A DNA stretch of 36,282 bases. Origin: Scatacola_A faecigallinarum (GTDB lineage Bacteria > Pseudomonadota > Alphaproteobacteria > RF32 > CAG-239). A program made the translations under genes and the position numbers. Positions 22,018-30,705 of the stretch are shown piece by piece. The notes under the pieces are model-generated. The model did not search any database, had not been told where the DNA came from, and worked only from the letters and a program-made list of their open reading frames with translations. The stretch spans positions 1-36,282 of the forward strand of contig DVOM01000043.1 in NCBI GenBank assembly GCA_018713605.1, in the 5' to 3' direction. Position 1 is the first letter of the stretch; every line of letters begins with the position of its first letter.

Positions 22018-22413
22018 TCAGAACAGAACACATTTTTGAACTGCATTCCATGTGAGGCAATCTGTACGGCAAACATGCTGATCATAATCCCAAACATCCC
22101 CCTTGTCTATACAGCTATCCAGCCGGTGTGCTCTTCTAATATGAGTATTAAAAAAATACATTTGTAAAAATACAGTGATAACTAAAACGGAAAATAAATA
22201 GTGTTTTAATTTGTAGTCAACAAATGTCCATAAAACTAAAATCCAACATAATGTTGTTATGACAGCAACATACTGAACATGCGACATTTCAGCTTCTTGA
22301 TTTTGAGTTATAAACGCTTCATAAATTAAAAAGACAATTAAAGGAAGAACAATTATTCCCTTAATTCCAATCAATAAAGCTTTTAGATATAAATTTTTGA
22401 CTTGTTCTTTCAT
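22018..22413 (-). CDS. Small multi-pass membrane protein, possible immunity partner
   Basis: A 131-residue protein with three hydrophobic helices (~11-34, ~45-65, ~72-90) and a Cys-rich tail (residues ~100-131) with five cysteines around SCIDKGDVWDYDQHVCR and DCLTW. Base composition is markedly AT-rich compared with flanking core genes, a sign of transfer. It lies 51 nt downstream of the orphan toxin-like fragment, the position of an immunity gene in Rhs/polymorphic toxin cassettes. That role is inference from position, and a resident membrane protein is also possible. No family recognised. Confidence 0.55.
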   Translation of the reverse strand: MKEQVKNLYLKALLIGIKGIIVLPLIVFLIYEAFITQNQEAEMSHVQYVAVITTLCWILVLWTFVDYKLKHYLFSVLVITVFLQMYFFNTHIRRAHRLDSCIDKGDVWDYDQHVCRTDCLTWNAVQKCVLF

Positions 22414-22464
22414 TACATTTACTCCTTAAAATTTATTCTAAAAGCTTTATTGATATATGCAAGT

Positions 22465-22893
22465 TTATTTATAATAGTCTCGAGGGTTACGAGAACAGCT
22501 TTCTAATAAATTTTTTCCGGCTTTGGCTCCACGCCAACCTCGGCGATTGGCTTCCCAATCATCAGAGCTGTCTTGTATTCCACCTTTTATTGTTCCATAT
22601 GGAAACTCTCGCATTGCACTCATTGCTTTTCCGACAAATTCGCCCCATTTTCCACGTTTGGCAGCTTCATAATTAGCTTTGCAATGAAAGAATTTATCAT
22701 TGCCATCATAGTTGTCTTTCTTCATAGCATCATAATTTCTTTTTAAATCTTTAAAAGGAGCCAATAATCCAATGGTGTCGGTCAGCAGACTGTCCACGAC
22801 ATTGGCTGCGCCAATGCTTGTTCCTGTGCGCTTATTCGCTTCCGCTCGCCTTTCGCTTTCAGCCGAACTGCCTTCCCGGAAGTTTGAGCTTTT
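22465..22893 (-). pseudogene. Orphan Rhs-type C-terminal fragment (toxin-tip remnant)
   Basis: The frame is open from a stop at 22896-22894 to the stop at 22465 (142 codons) with no ATG or TTG in the upstream third. The only candidate start is GTG at 22797, without a ribosome site. The text before that GTG (GTSIGAANVV) reads like continuous protein, so this looks like a 5'-truncated gene. Residues after it contain DKFFHCKANYEAAKRG, then MREF, DSSDDWEANRRGW and a final Cys. This is the H-C-x-A-N/S-x-E/C-x-A-x-R-G ... D-x-x-A-N pattern seen at the C-terminus of many Rhs/YD-repeat proteins. It abuts tRNA-Thr and is AT-richer than core genes. Confidence 0.55.
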
Positions 22894-22908
22894 TTATATC
22901 ATTACCAT

Positions 22909-22933
22909 AAAAAAAGCCTCCGCGAGGGAGGCT
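22909..22933 (-). terminator. Terminator of the tRNA-Thr gene
   Basis: On the minus strand AGCCTCC (22933-22927) pairs with GGAGGCT (22921-22915), followed by T6-7. It is 8 nt after the tRNA 3' end. Confidence 0.88.
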
Positions 22934-22940
22934 GTTTTAA

Positions 22941-23016
<76 letters not shown>

Positions 23017-23057
23017 AACGTCTTACTTTTTATCATGCTTTTTTATTTTTGCAAGCA

Positions 23058-25511
23058 TTACTTTGCATCTTTTTTAATTTTTCTTCTGGCATAGAACTGT
23101 TCTTCCGGTGCAACCTTTTCGCCCTGATGGATAACCATTTGCTGGAACGGGATTTCAATGCCCTCCTCAATAAAGCGTCTGTTTATTTCGCTGCGCAGTT
23201 CACTGGGGATAATCCAGCCGTTCCAAATATCGTTGGTATAGCAGCGGACTTCAAAATCCAGGCTGGAAGGGCCGAAATCCTGAAACAGCACATAAGGCGC
23301 CGGATTTTTCAAAACATATTTGCATTTGGCCGCACATTCAAGCAGAATCTGTTTGACCTTGTCAACGTCCGTACCATAAGCCACGCCGACTCTGACCGAC
23401 TGACGCGACCAGTTGTTGCCGTGCGTCAGGTTGGTTACCGAATTGGAAATCAGAGTCGCATTCGGAATTATGATACTGGTCTTCTTGAACGTTTCAATTT
23501 CGGTGGAGCGAATGTTTATCTGCTTAATCCGGCCCTCCTCACCGTTAACGATGACCCAGTCGCCGACTTTGAACGGCCGCTCAAACAAAATGATGATGCC
23601 GGAAACAAAGTTGTTAATGACGTTCTGCAAACCGAAACCGATACCGACGGAAAGAGCCGAAGCTATCAACGCCAGATTGGAAAGGTTGCCGCCCATGACC
23701 GTTATGCCGATGATGGCGGCCAGAATAAAGCCGACAAAGCTCAGTCCCGAGGACAATGAATGCTTAATACCATCGTCGATGTCCATTTTGGTCAGAACAT
23801 TGTTTACCAACCGCACGCGCAGTGCCTTCATCACGGCCAGCGAAACGAAAAACGACAGAATCGCAAAGATGATGGCAATCAGCGAAATATTGACGCCGCC
23901 AATCTGGAAACCGAAGAACAGTTTCTTAATGCTGCGCAAAAGCAAATCCGTCGAAACGCCCCATAACGAAAGCAGAATAAAAACAGCCAGCAGCACCAGC
24001 AGCGGATCGATAATCAGACTCATCCAAAAATCAATTTTGGAAAGCATGCGGCGGCGCATTTTGAAAGTCTTGACCCAGAAGCGCAGCAGCAGCACCCGAT
24101 GCATAACCTCGGACAAAGCCTTACGCATTACAATGAAAAAGCCAACGACAATCGCCGACAGAATCGACCGGTTCAGAATAAACGCGGAAAGTTTCGGATA
24201 GCCGACCACAGCCAGCAGAAACACGCCGACGGCAAACAGCGAGACAAAAAACGTAATTTTGAACGCCGGGCTTAATCCTTCGTCATCTTCGGCATCCGCC
24301 GTTTCTTCTCCGGCAGTTTCCTCTTCTTCGGGCACCTCGTCGTCCCAGATAACGCGCTTAACAATCAGCACGATGCAGAACGCCTTTACCGCGCTTGAGA
24401 GCACCGTTACAAAATAGTTCAGTTCCAGACCGTAATTGGCGGTAATGGCGACATGCTCAAGAAAAGAGGCCAGACCGATGGAATAAGCACTGAAGTACAA
24501 AGCCTGCGTTATGCGTTTTGCCTTTTCGTTATTGACATTTACCAGGCGCCACTTTTCGTTATAAGGCGCAAAAGTCACGCGGGAGAAAGCCATAGCCATA
24601 ATCACGTACAGCGAATAATACAGCAGGCTGCCCAAAACCAGACCGAAAAAACCGACGGTCATTACTTTGGTGCTGACCATCCAAATCAGAAAACCGATAA
24701 TAATCGAAGACGGAATTACACCATAGGCAACGGCAACGAAAACCGCAGCAAACACCTTCATTCCGTAACGCGGATGTTCGGTTTCCTTTTTATAGCCGAA
24801 ACGGCGCATGATAAACAGCCGCAGCCAGATACCGAGCCAAAGCGAAAACAGCACCGTAAAACCGACCGGTATAATGTTTGACTTGACAAAATCCTTCTGT
24901 TCGTCATTAAGCTCTCCGTACCATTGCACCGGCGACTTGATGATGTCAAAAACAAATTCGACAAACTGGCGGGACGCGCCAAACAAAATATGCGGATAAT
25001 AAAGGGGCGACTGTTTGGTTATCAGGCTTCCCAGCAGTTCACGATTGCGAATGTCCAAAATAAGGGCATTGAGTTCGTCTATCTTGGTAAGCAGAATATC
25101 AGCTTCGGCCAACTTGCCTTTCTGATAGGCATCCTCCTTGCTGAACTCCTCGCGTTTCTGCGCAATAATCGCCAGTTCCTGACTGCTGTCTTCTGGCGCC
25201 TCTCCCAGCGCATCAATTCTTTTCTGAACAAACTTAAGTTCCTGATCTATGCTTTTGCGGGCAGACATAAGACGGCCGCGGGTATCTTCCAAGAACCTGA
25301 CCTCATCCGACATTTTCTGAATAGGAACCTGTCCGCTTTTAAGCAAATCTTCAATTTTCTGAAGCTTTTTGCTGGTTTCTTGATAATTGATTTCCGGCGT
25401 AGAATATAAATCGACAACCTCGGTTACGGCATCGACGCCGGAAGTCTCGGCGCGAAGGCCGGGAACCCAGGCAAAAGCGGCAAACAGAAAGAAGATTAAA
25501 AACTTTTTCAT
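23058..25511 (-). CDS. Large MscS-family mechanosensitive channel
   Basis: An 817-residue inner-membrane channel protein. It has a signal peptide (~1-22), a periplasmic alpha-helical coiled domain (~25-165, as in MscK/YjeP-like members), multiple transmembrane helices (~205-600) and an acidic cytoplasmic loop (~400-420, EEEETAGEETADAEDDEG). The MscS core at ~600-800 includes the pore-lining TM3-like helix GIGFGLQNVINNFVSG, the beta domain ERPFKVGDWVIV and the vestibule end. Such channels release solutes during hypo-osmotic shock. The start has AGAGGAAC. It follows the Usg-like gene by 19 nt, so the two are likely cotranscribed. Confidence 0.92.
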   Translation of the reverse strand: MKKFLIFFLFAAFAWVPGLRAETSGVDAVTEVVDLYSTPEINYQETSKKLQKIEDLLKSGQVPIQKMSDEVRFLEDTRGRLMSARKSIDQELKFVQKRIDALGEAPEDSSQELAIIAQKREEFSKEDAYQKGKLAEADILLTKIDELNALILDIRNRELLGSLITKQSPLYYPHILFGASRQFVEFVFDIIKSPVQWYGELNDEQKDFVKSNIIPVGFTVLFSLWLGIWLRLFIMRRFGYKKETEHPRYGMKVFAAVFVAVAYGVIPSSIIIGFLIWMVSTKVMTVGFFGLVLGSLLYYSLYVIMAMAFSRVTFAPYNEKWRLVNVNNEKAKRITQALYFSAYSIGLASFLEHVAITANYGLELNYFVTVLSSAVKAFCIVLIVKRVIWDDEVPEEEETAGEETADAEDDEGLSPAFKITFFVSLFAVGVFLLAVVGYPKLSAFILNRSILSAIVVGFFIVMRKALSEVMHRVLLLRFWVKTFKMRRRMLSKIDFWMSLIIDPLLVLLAVFILLSLWGVSTDLLLRSIKKLFFGFQIGGVNISLIAIIFAILSFFVSLAVMKALRVRLVNNVLTKMDIDDGIKHSLSSGLSFVGFILAAIIGITVMGGNLSNLALIASALSVGIGFGLQNVINNFVSGIIILFERPFKVGDWVIVNGEEGRIKQINIRSTEIETFKKTSIIIPNATLISNSVTNLTHGNNWSRQSVRVGVAYGTDVDKVKQILLECAAKCKYVLKNPAPYVLFQDFGPSSLDFEVRCYTNDIWNGWIIPSELRSEINRRFIEEGIEIPFQQMVIHQGEKVAPEEQFYARRKIKKDAK

Positions 25512-25530
25512 GGACGGTTCCTCTGAAAGT

Positions 25531-26538
25531 TTACTGTTTTTCGGCCAACATCAGCTTCATTACTCCAAAAGCGTTTTTGGCGACACCGGCCCGCAGATTG
25601 TCGGCTACGGACCAAAAGCTGAAGCCGTTTTCAACAGAGGCGTCCTGACGCAGGCGGCTTACATAAACCGCATCCTCTCCCTGAACATCGGTCAGACTGA
25701 CATAGCCGCCCTCAACATTCCTGTCAAAGACCACGATGCCCGGTTCAGACTTCATACCCTCGCGCACCATGTCAACGTCAACTTCGTTTTCGCATTCGAC
25801 GTTTACAAACTGGGCAGCGCCGATAAACGCGGGCACAACCGCACAGTTGGCATGAACCTTAACCTCTCCGCCCAAAACTTTTTTGGTTTCGGCATTCATC
25901 GCCCATTCGCACCGGGTTTCCTCGCCGATAAACTCGCCGACCTGCGGAATGACGTTAAAGGCAATCTGCTTGCGGAAAACCTGCTGGTCGTCGACCAAAG
26001 GCTCATTCATGAAAATTTTACGGGTCTGGTTGAAAAGCTCGTCCATGCCCTCCTTACCGTAAACGGAAGCAGAAATGTAAGCCGATGCGACAATGCGGCG
26101 GATTTTGTTGTTTCTGAAAACTTTTTCAAGCGGCAGCAGCATTTGGGTTACCATTGCCGAAGGCAGCGAAACGATATTCTTCTTTGCCTCGGAAATCCTT
26201 TCGTCGTTCAAACCGGCAATAACCATCGGTACGTCCGGCTCGGCAAAAAAAGCGTCCGTGCAATCAATCACTTTCGCATATTTGGCCGCCTTGGCCGCAA
26301 AACGTCTGGAGATTTCGGAAGTTCCGGCAAAAACGGCTACGTCGACCGAAGAAAAGTCAAACTCGTCCAAATTCAAAACATCAAGCTCGTCGTCTTCACC
26401 GTAAGACACCTGATTACCGAGCGGGCACCTCGGTTCCAGAGCAAAAACGTCTTCGGCTTTGACGCCGTCTTCTTCCAAAAAGCTTAAAATTTCACGTCCG
26501 ACGCTTTCCATAACGCCGACAACTGCGATTTTTGTCAT
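25531..26538 (-). CDS. Usg-like aspartate-semialdehyde dehydrogenase homologue without catalytic residues
   Basis: A 335-residue protein with the overall fold and length of aspartate-semialdehyde dehydrogenase; AFNVIPQVGEF and EWAMNAETKKVLG match the family. The active site is gone. NPNCST, with the catalytic Cys, reads SLPSAM (124-129). The R-V-P-V-x-x-G-H segment reads VVPAFIGAA (~234-242), losing both the substrate Arg and catalytic His. The N-terminal NADP loop is GVMESVG instead of GATGxVG. This parallels E. coli Usg, a non-enzymatic paralogue. It should not be counted as the cell's Asd. Start has AGGACA; it lies between recN and mscS. Confidence 0.85.
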   Translation of the reverse strand: MTKIAVVGVMESVGREILSFLEEDGVKAEDVFALEPRCPLGNQVSYGEDDELDVLNLDEFDFSSVDVAVFAGTSEISRRFAAKAAKYAKVIDCTDAFFAEPDVPMVIAGLNDERISEAKKNIVSLPSAMVTQMLLPLEKVFRNNKIRRIVASAYISASVYGKEGMDELFNQTRKIFMNEPLVDDQQVFRKQIAFNVIPQVGEFIGEETRCEWAMNAETKKVLGGEVKVHANCAVVPAFIGAAQFVNVECENEVDVDMVREGMKSEPGIVVFDRNVEGGYVSLTDVQGEDAVYVSRLRQDASVENGFSFWSVADNLRAGVAKNAFGVMKLMLAEKQ

Positions 26539-26618
26539 CTGTCTTGTCCTTATAAAAACTCAGAAATTAAAATGAAAATAGCACAAATTCGTTTATAAAA
26601 TGATAATATCCGATGTTT

Positions 26619-26644
26619 ATGCAGGCTTTTTTGAATGCCTGCAT
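26619..26644. other. Inverted repeat after recN
   Basis: ATGCAGGC (26619-26626) and GCCTGCAT (26637-26644) form a perfect 8-bp hairpin 4 nt downstream of the recN stop. On the minus strand no T-run follows, so it is not a standard intrinsic terminator. It may stabilise the recN 3' end. Confidence 0.5.
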
Positions 26645-26648
26645 CGCA

Positions 26649-28313
26649 TCAGGCGCCGATGAGGACACGGGCGGCGGCACGGGCTTCGTCAGTTATCTTT
26701 TCACCGGCCAGCATCCGGGCAATTTCCTCATGGCGCTCAATATCGTCAAGTTCACGGACTGACGTGGTCGTCACATTGTCTACCGTGTTCTTCTCAACCT
26801 TGAAATGGTTGTCTCCTTTGGATGCGACCTGAGGCGAATGGGTAACGACCAACACCTGAACATCCTGCGCCAGGCGCGCCAGGCGTTCTCCGACGGCCTG
26901 TGCCGTCGCGCCGCCGACCCCGGCGTCGACCTCGTCAAAAATCATGGTCGAAACGGCCGAACTCTGTGCCAGATTAACTTTCAAAGCCAACATGAAACGA
27001 GCCAGTTCGCCGCCGGAGGCAATTTTGTTAATCGGCCCCTGCGGCGAATTCGGATTGGTGGCAACCGTAAAATAAACGCCGTCAAAACCGTGTTCATTCC
27101 ATCCCGCTTCATCAAGTTTTTCAACCACGGTCACAAAACGGGCCTTTTCCATTTTGAGCGGCGGCAGTTCAGCCATAACCTTACCGTCCAGCTGCAGTGC
27201 GGCAGCCTTGCGGCGGGCGCTCAGTTCGTTGGCGCTTCTGACGTAATCCAGTCTGGCCTGCTCTTCGGCACGGCGAAGGCGGCCAATACCCTCTTCTCCC
27301 AGTTCAATGGTCGTCAAACGATGTTTGAAATCCGCAAGGATCTGCGGCAGTTCGTCTACGGTTACCTGATGTTTGCGCGCCAGTCCGCGCAATGCAAACA
27401 GGCGGCTTTCGACATTCTCAAGCTCGTTTTGATTCAGACTGACATTTCTCGAAGCTTCTTCCAGTTCATTGACCGCTTCGTTAACGTCAATCAACGCCTG
27501 GTCAAGCATGCCTATAATCTCGTCATATTTACCGTCGACCAACGCATTCGCCCGGCCCATTGCCGACTGCGCCTGCCGCAACGCCGACTGCACGTCCGCC
27601 CTCTGGGTAAGCGCGCTAAAGGCATAACTCAGGCTTTCGATAATCTTTTCGGCATTCATCATTTCCAGGCGTTTTTTGCCCAGCGTTTCTTCTTCGCCGG
27701 CTTCGGGCGCGATTTTTTCCAATTCGTCGACCCAATGACGCAGCGCCTCCTCGTCGCTTCTGGCTCTGGCAACGTCGTTTTCCGCTTCAATCCGCGCCGT
27801 TTTGGCCGTTTTGTAAGCTGCAAATTTTCCCGCGACTTCCGCCAGCAGATCCTTATAACCGGCATAAGCGTCCAAAACATCGCGATGATTGGCCGGATTA
27901 AGCAGCCCCTGATTGTCAAACTGCCCGTGAACTTCAACCAGATATTTGCCGATTTCTTTCAGGAGCTTCGCAGTTACCGGCTGGTCATTGAAAAAGATTT
28001 TGCCCTTGCCGTCGCGGTTGAGGCTGCGCTTAATCGTTATTTCGGAATCGGTTTCAAGTTCATATTCCGCACACAGGGCATAAAGCGGATTATTTTTGTC
28101 CTTAACCTCAAACACTGCCGTCACGCTTAGTTTGTCCTCGCCCTGCCGTATCAGTGACGTTTCGGCGCGATTGCCCAGCACCAGCCCCAAAGAATCGAGC
28201 AATATCGACTTGCCGGCGCCGGTTTCGCCGGTCAATACGCTTAAACCGGGCTTGAAATCCAAATCCAGCCGATCAATTAAAACCACATTGCGAATTGACA
28301 GTGACTGCAGCAT
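26649..28313 (-). CDS. recN: DNA repair protein RecN
   Basis: SMC-like ATPase acting in double-strand break repair. The 554-residue product has Walker A GETGAGKSILLDSLG (~29-43), a central coiled coil (~160-370) with a hinge-like break, signature-like IASGGELARFMLALK (~440-455), Walker B TMIFDEVDAGVGG (~470-482) and the LVVTHSPQVAS switch. The start ATG at 28313 has AGGAC at longish spacing. It follows bamD by 18 nt in the usual alphaproteobacterial lpxC-bamD-recN order. I did not find a convincing LexA box of its own. Confidence 0.96.
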   Translation of the reverse strand: MLQSLSIRNVVLIDRLDLDFKPGLSVLTGETGAGKSILLDSLGLVLGNRAETSLIRQGEDKLSVTAVFEVKDKNNPLYALCAEYELETDSEITIKRSLNRDGKGKIFFNDQPVTAKLLKEIGKYLVEVHGQFDNQGLLNPANHRDVLDAYAGYKDLLAEVAGKFAAYKTAKTARIEAENDVARARSDEEALRHWVDELEKIAPEAGEEETLGKKRLEMMNAEKIIESLSYAFSALTQRADVQSALRQAQSAMGRANALVDGKYDEIIGMLDQALIDVNEAVNELEEASRNVSLNQNELENVESRLFALRGLARKHQVTVDELPQILADFKHRLTTIELGEEGIGRLRRAEEQARLDYVRSANELSARRKAAALQLDGKVMAELPPLKMEKARFVTVVEKLDEAGWNEHGFDGVYFTVATNPNSPQGPINKIASGGELARFMLALKVNLAQSSAVSTMIFDEVDAGVGGATAQAVGERLARLAQDVQVLVVTHSPQVASKGDNHFKVEKNTVDNVTTTSVRELDDIERHEEIARMLAGEKITDEARAAARVLIGA

Positions 28314-28331
28314 TGCGCGGCGTTTCGTCCT

Positions 28332-29072
28332 TTACTTCAAGACCTTCCGGGCGTCTACGGTCCACTTGCTCTTGGGATAATTATATTCCAAGACGCGGAA
28401 AGCCTGTCCGGCCTCCTTGTTTAAGCCCAGAATGGTATAAATTTCGACCTGGCGGTAAAGCGCTTCCTCAATATGGGAGGTCATCTGATAGTCATTGACA
28501 ACGACTGAAAAGCGGTTCAGCGCTGACAGATAATTTTCCTGATTCATATAATAGCGGCCGACTTCCATTTCCTTGCCGGCAAGATGATCATAAGTCAGCT
28601 CCAGCTTAAGCGACGCGTCTTTGGCATATTCGGTGTTCGGGAAGCGGGTAATGACCTGACGCAGCGCCTGCAAAGCCAGCCGGGTGTTTTCCTGATCCTT
28701 CTCGACGCCGGTAATCTGCTCGTAATAACAGAGCGCTTTCAGATAATAGGCATAGGCAATGTCCTTGTTGCCGGGATGAAATTTGATAAAGCGGTCCAGA
28801 CTGAGAATGGCGTCGTCGTATTTCTGGTCTTTGTAATAGGCATAAGCGCCCATGATTTTGGCCTTGGTCGCCCATTTGGAATAAGGATGCTCCAGCTCGA
28901 CCTTTTCGAAGGTTTCGGCCGCCTTTTTATAAGCGGTCCGATCCAAATCGTTATGCGCCTGATTGTAAAGTTCTTCGGCAGTTTTGGGCTTTTCGGCCTC
29001 TTTGGTCGAGGAACAGGCCGCCGCCAGCCCCAGACAAAATATGCAGACCAGAAACAGTTTGAGCTTTGTCAT
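28332..29072 (-). CDS. bamD: Outer membrane protein assembly factor BamD
   Basis: Lipoprotein of the BAM complex, which inserts beta-barrel proteins in the outer membrane. The 246-residue product has a signal peptide with lipobox LAAAC (Cys20), then five TPR-like helix pairs (~33-230). Family motifs AEELYNQAHNDLDRTAYKKA, VELEHPYSKWA and ELTYDHLAGKEMEVGRYYM are recognisable. It lies 9 nt after lpxC and 18 nt before recN. Length and gene order are typical for alphaproteobacteria. Confidence 0.95.
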   Translation of the reverse strand: MTKLKLFLVCIFCLGLAAACSSTKEAEKPKTAEELYNQAHNDLDRTAYKKAAETFEKVELEHPYSKWATKAKIMGAYAYYKDQKYDDAILSLDRFIKFHPGNKDIAYAYYLKALCYYEQITGVEKDQENTRLALQALRQVITRFPNTEYAKDASLKLELTYDHLAGKEMEVGRYYMNQENYLSALNRFSVVVNDYQMTSHIEEALYRQVEIYTILGLNKEAGQAFRVLEYNYPKSKWTVDARKVLK

Positions 29073-29081
29073 TTTTCTTTC

Positions 29082-29930
29082 CTATACTAATTCATAATTG
29101 GATTTGTCGGCAAACAAAACTTTCAGAAGTTCGTTATTGTGAAAATGGCCGGTCTTAGAGGCGGACAATCTGCCGATAATATGGTATCCGGAAGTATACA
29201 AATCTCCGACGGCGTCCAATACCTTATGATTGACGCATTCGTTCCGAACCCGGAAACCGCCCGGATTCAAAATCGTTTCGCCGTCCAGAACAACGGCGTT
29301 GTCCAGACTGCCGCCCTTGGCCAAACCGACGGACTGGAGATAGTCAACCTGGTATTTTTCGCAGAAAGTGCGACAGGGCGCGATTTCCTTTTCGAATATT
29401 TCCGGCGTAATCTCTCCGGAGAAAGACTGATGGCCGACAACCCTGGACGGAAATTCAATGTCAAAATCGACAATAAAGCTTTCGGCCGGACGCAGGAAAA
29501 CGGCGTTACCGTTTTTGTCGGCAAATGACACTTCCTTTTTGACTTTGAGATACATGCGCGGCGCGCTTAAATCTTTCAGCTCCACCGCTTTCAGCGCATC
29601 ATAAAACATTTTGCCGCTGCCGTCCATAATCGGAAGCTCCTGATTATCGACTTCGATAACCGCATTATCGACACCCCGAACCGACAAGGCAGCCATAACA
29701 TGTTCAATCGTCGAAACCAGATTTCCGTCGGCATCGCCCAGACAGGTGCAGTTCTGCGTATTGACAACATTGGCGTACAAAGCCCTGATTTCAGGTTTTC
29801 CCGGCAAATCGACACGGCGGAAAACAATTCCCGTATCCGCCGGCGCCGGAAGAACCGACATTTTGACGCGGCAGCCGGAATGAAGACCGATACCGCTTAA
29901 CTGTACTGTTTTGGACACTGTCGTCTGCAT
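29082..29930 (-). CDS. lpxC: UDP-3-O-acyl-N-acetylglucosamine deacetylase LpxC
   Basis: Zinc amidase for the committed step of lipid A synthesis. The 282-residue product shows the zinc ligand in STIEHVMAAL (His ~74), the NQELPIMDGSG block with catalytic Glu, the CRTFCEKYQVDYLQ segment and the C-terminal HKVLDAVGDLY (His and Asp ligands), then GHFHNN. Start ATG at 29930 is set by AAGGAG at proper spacing; an ATG six codons earlier lacks a site. It sits only ~25 nt downstream of the rnpB 3' end on the same strand. Confidence 0.95.
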   Translation of the reverse strand: MQTTVSKTVQLSGIGLHSGCRVKMSVLPAPADTGIVFRRVDLPGKPEIRALYANVVNTQNCTCLGDADGNLVSTIEHVMAALSVRGVDNAVIEVDNQELPIMDGSGKMFYDALKAVELKDLSAPRMYLKVKKEVSFADKNGNAVFLRPAESFIVDFDIEFPSRVVGHQSFSGEITPEIFEKEIAPCRTFCEKYQVDYLQSVGLAKGGSLDNAVVLDGETILNPGGFRVRNECVNHKVLDAVGDLYTSGYHIIGRLSASKTGHFHNNELLKVLFADKSNYELV

Positions 29931-29954
29931 GCGCAACTCCTTAGTCATAAAAAA

Positions 29955-30352
29955 ATCTGTCAGGCAGCCTGTAAGCCGGGTTCTGTACGCCTTGCGGCGC
30001 GATAGCTATTCATCTGGGCCGGACATTGCTGTACGGCTCAACGCGACCTACCTCTGGAGCAGAGTGGAAACCCTCCGTATAACCGGAACCGAAGTTCCGG
30101 CCCTCCTAACTTGGTCTTGCTTCAGACAGGGTTTACCTTGCCAAAACCGTTGCCGGTTCCGCGGTGAGCTCTTACCTCGCCTTTTCAACCTTACCCCCTG
30201 AAAGAGAGCGGTATGTTTCTGCGGCACTTTCCCTCGGATTTCTCCGGCCGGACGTTATCCGGTGCCTTGTTTCCTTGAAGCCCGGACTTTCCTCTTCCGC
30301 GGATTTTCCTTTCCGGGAAGCAGCTATCCGGCTGCCTGCTGCCCAACAGATT
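29955..30352 (-). ncRNA. rnpB: RNase P RNA (bacterial class A)
   Basis: Catalytic RNA that matures tRNA 5' ends. On the minus strand the 5' side has ATCTGT and CAGGCAGCC, pairing with GGCTGCCTG and ACAGAT at the 3' end to form P1 with a bulge. The hallmark GAGGAAAGTCCGGGC (conserved region I) follows within ~70 nt of the 5' end, and ACAGAACCCGGCTTACAGG is the conserved 3' segment. The length of ~398 nt is normal. The ends are set by P1 pairing and may be off by a few bases. T7 follows the 3' end. Confidence 0.95.
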
Positions 30353-30400
30353 AATCGCTGCTCGTAATTATTGCAAGTGCTTTATATATTTTATGACAAC

Positions 30401-30435
30401 AAAAAGAGGCGCGGAATACCGCGCCTCTTTTTTGA
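30401..30435. terminator. Strong bidirectional terminator upstream of rnpB
   Basis: AAGAGGCGCGG and CCGCGCCTCTT pair around AATA, flanked by A5 on one side and T6 on the other. No obvious gene needs it on the plus strand; on the minus strand it isolates rnpB from upstream transcription. The ~270 nt beyond it (30435-30705) is AT-rich and I see no supported gene there. Confidence 0.85.
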
Positions 30436-30662
30436 TAACGGCATTATACCAGATTCGGAAACAAATAACAACATATAAATTCGACCAAAATCGCAAAATT
30501 TTGTCTATACAGGGGTATGCAAATATGTTATTCTGAAACTGTATTATAAGTATTAAGGGTATTATTGTAGCGGTTGTTTTCAATTTAATTCGGATTTCCG
30601 ACTGAATTTGATTATGGCAGACAATGATATCTTTGTTGTGAATTTTCAAATTTAATTAATAT

Positions 30663-30687
30663 GGAGGCACTGGACTAAATAACCTCC
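30663..30687 (+). promoter_or_regulatory. Hairpin with mini-ORF ahead of the PGDYG-like gene
   Basis: GGAGG (30663-30667) can pair with CCTCC (30683-30687). The GGAGG lies in a 5-codon ORF beginning ATG at 30661 and ending TAA. The downstream gene itself has no good ribosome site next to its ATG at 30706. The arrangement could control translation, but it is only 5 bp of pairing. Confidence 0.3.
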
Positions 30688-30705
30688 CTAAAATCCAGAA
30701 TTAAT

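Noticed and set aside
25387..26487. 366-codon plus-strand ORF
   Set aside because: Antisense to the Usg-like gene, whose frame is supported by homology.
26805..28130. 441-codon plus-strand ORF
   Set aside because: Antisense to recN; no family motifs.
30368..30649. 93-codon minus-strand ORF upstream of rnpB
   Set aside because: It runs straight through a strong terminator hairpin, is AT-driven, and has no ribosome site.
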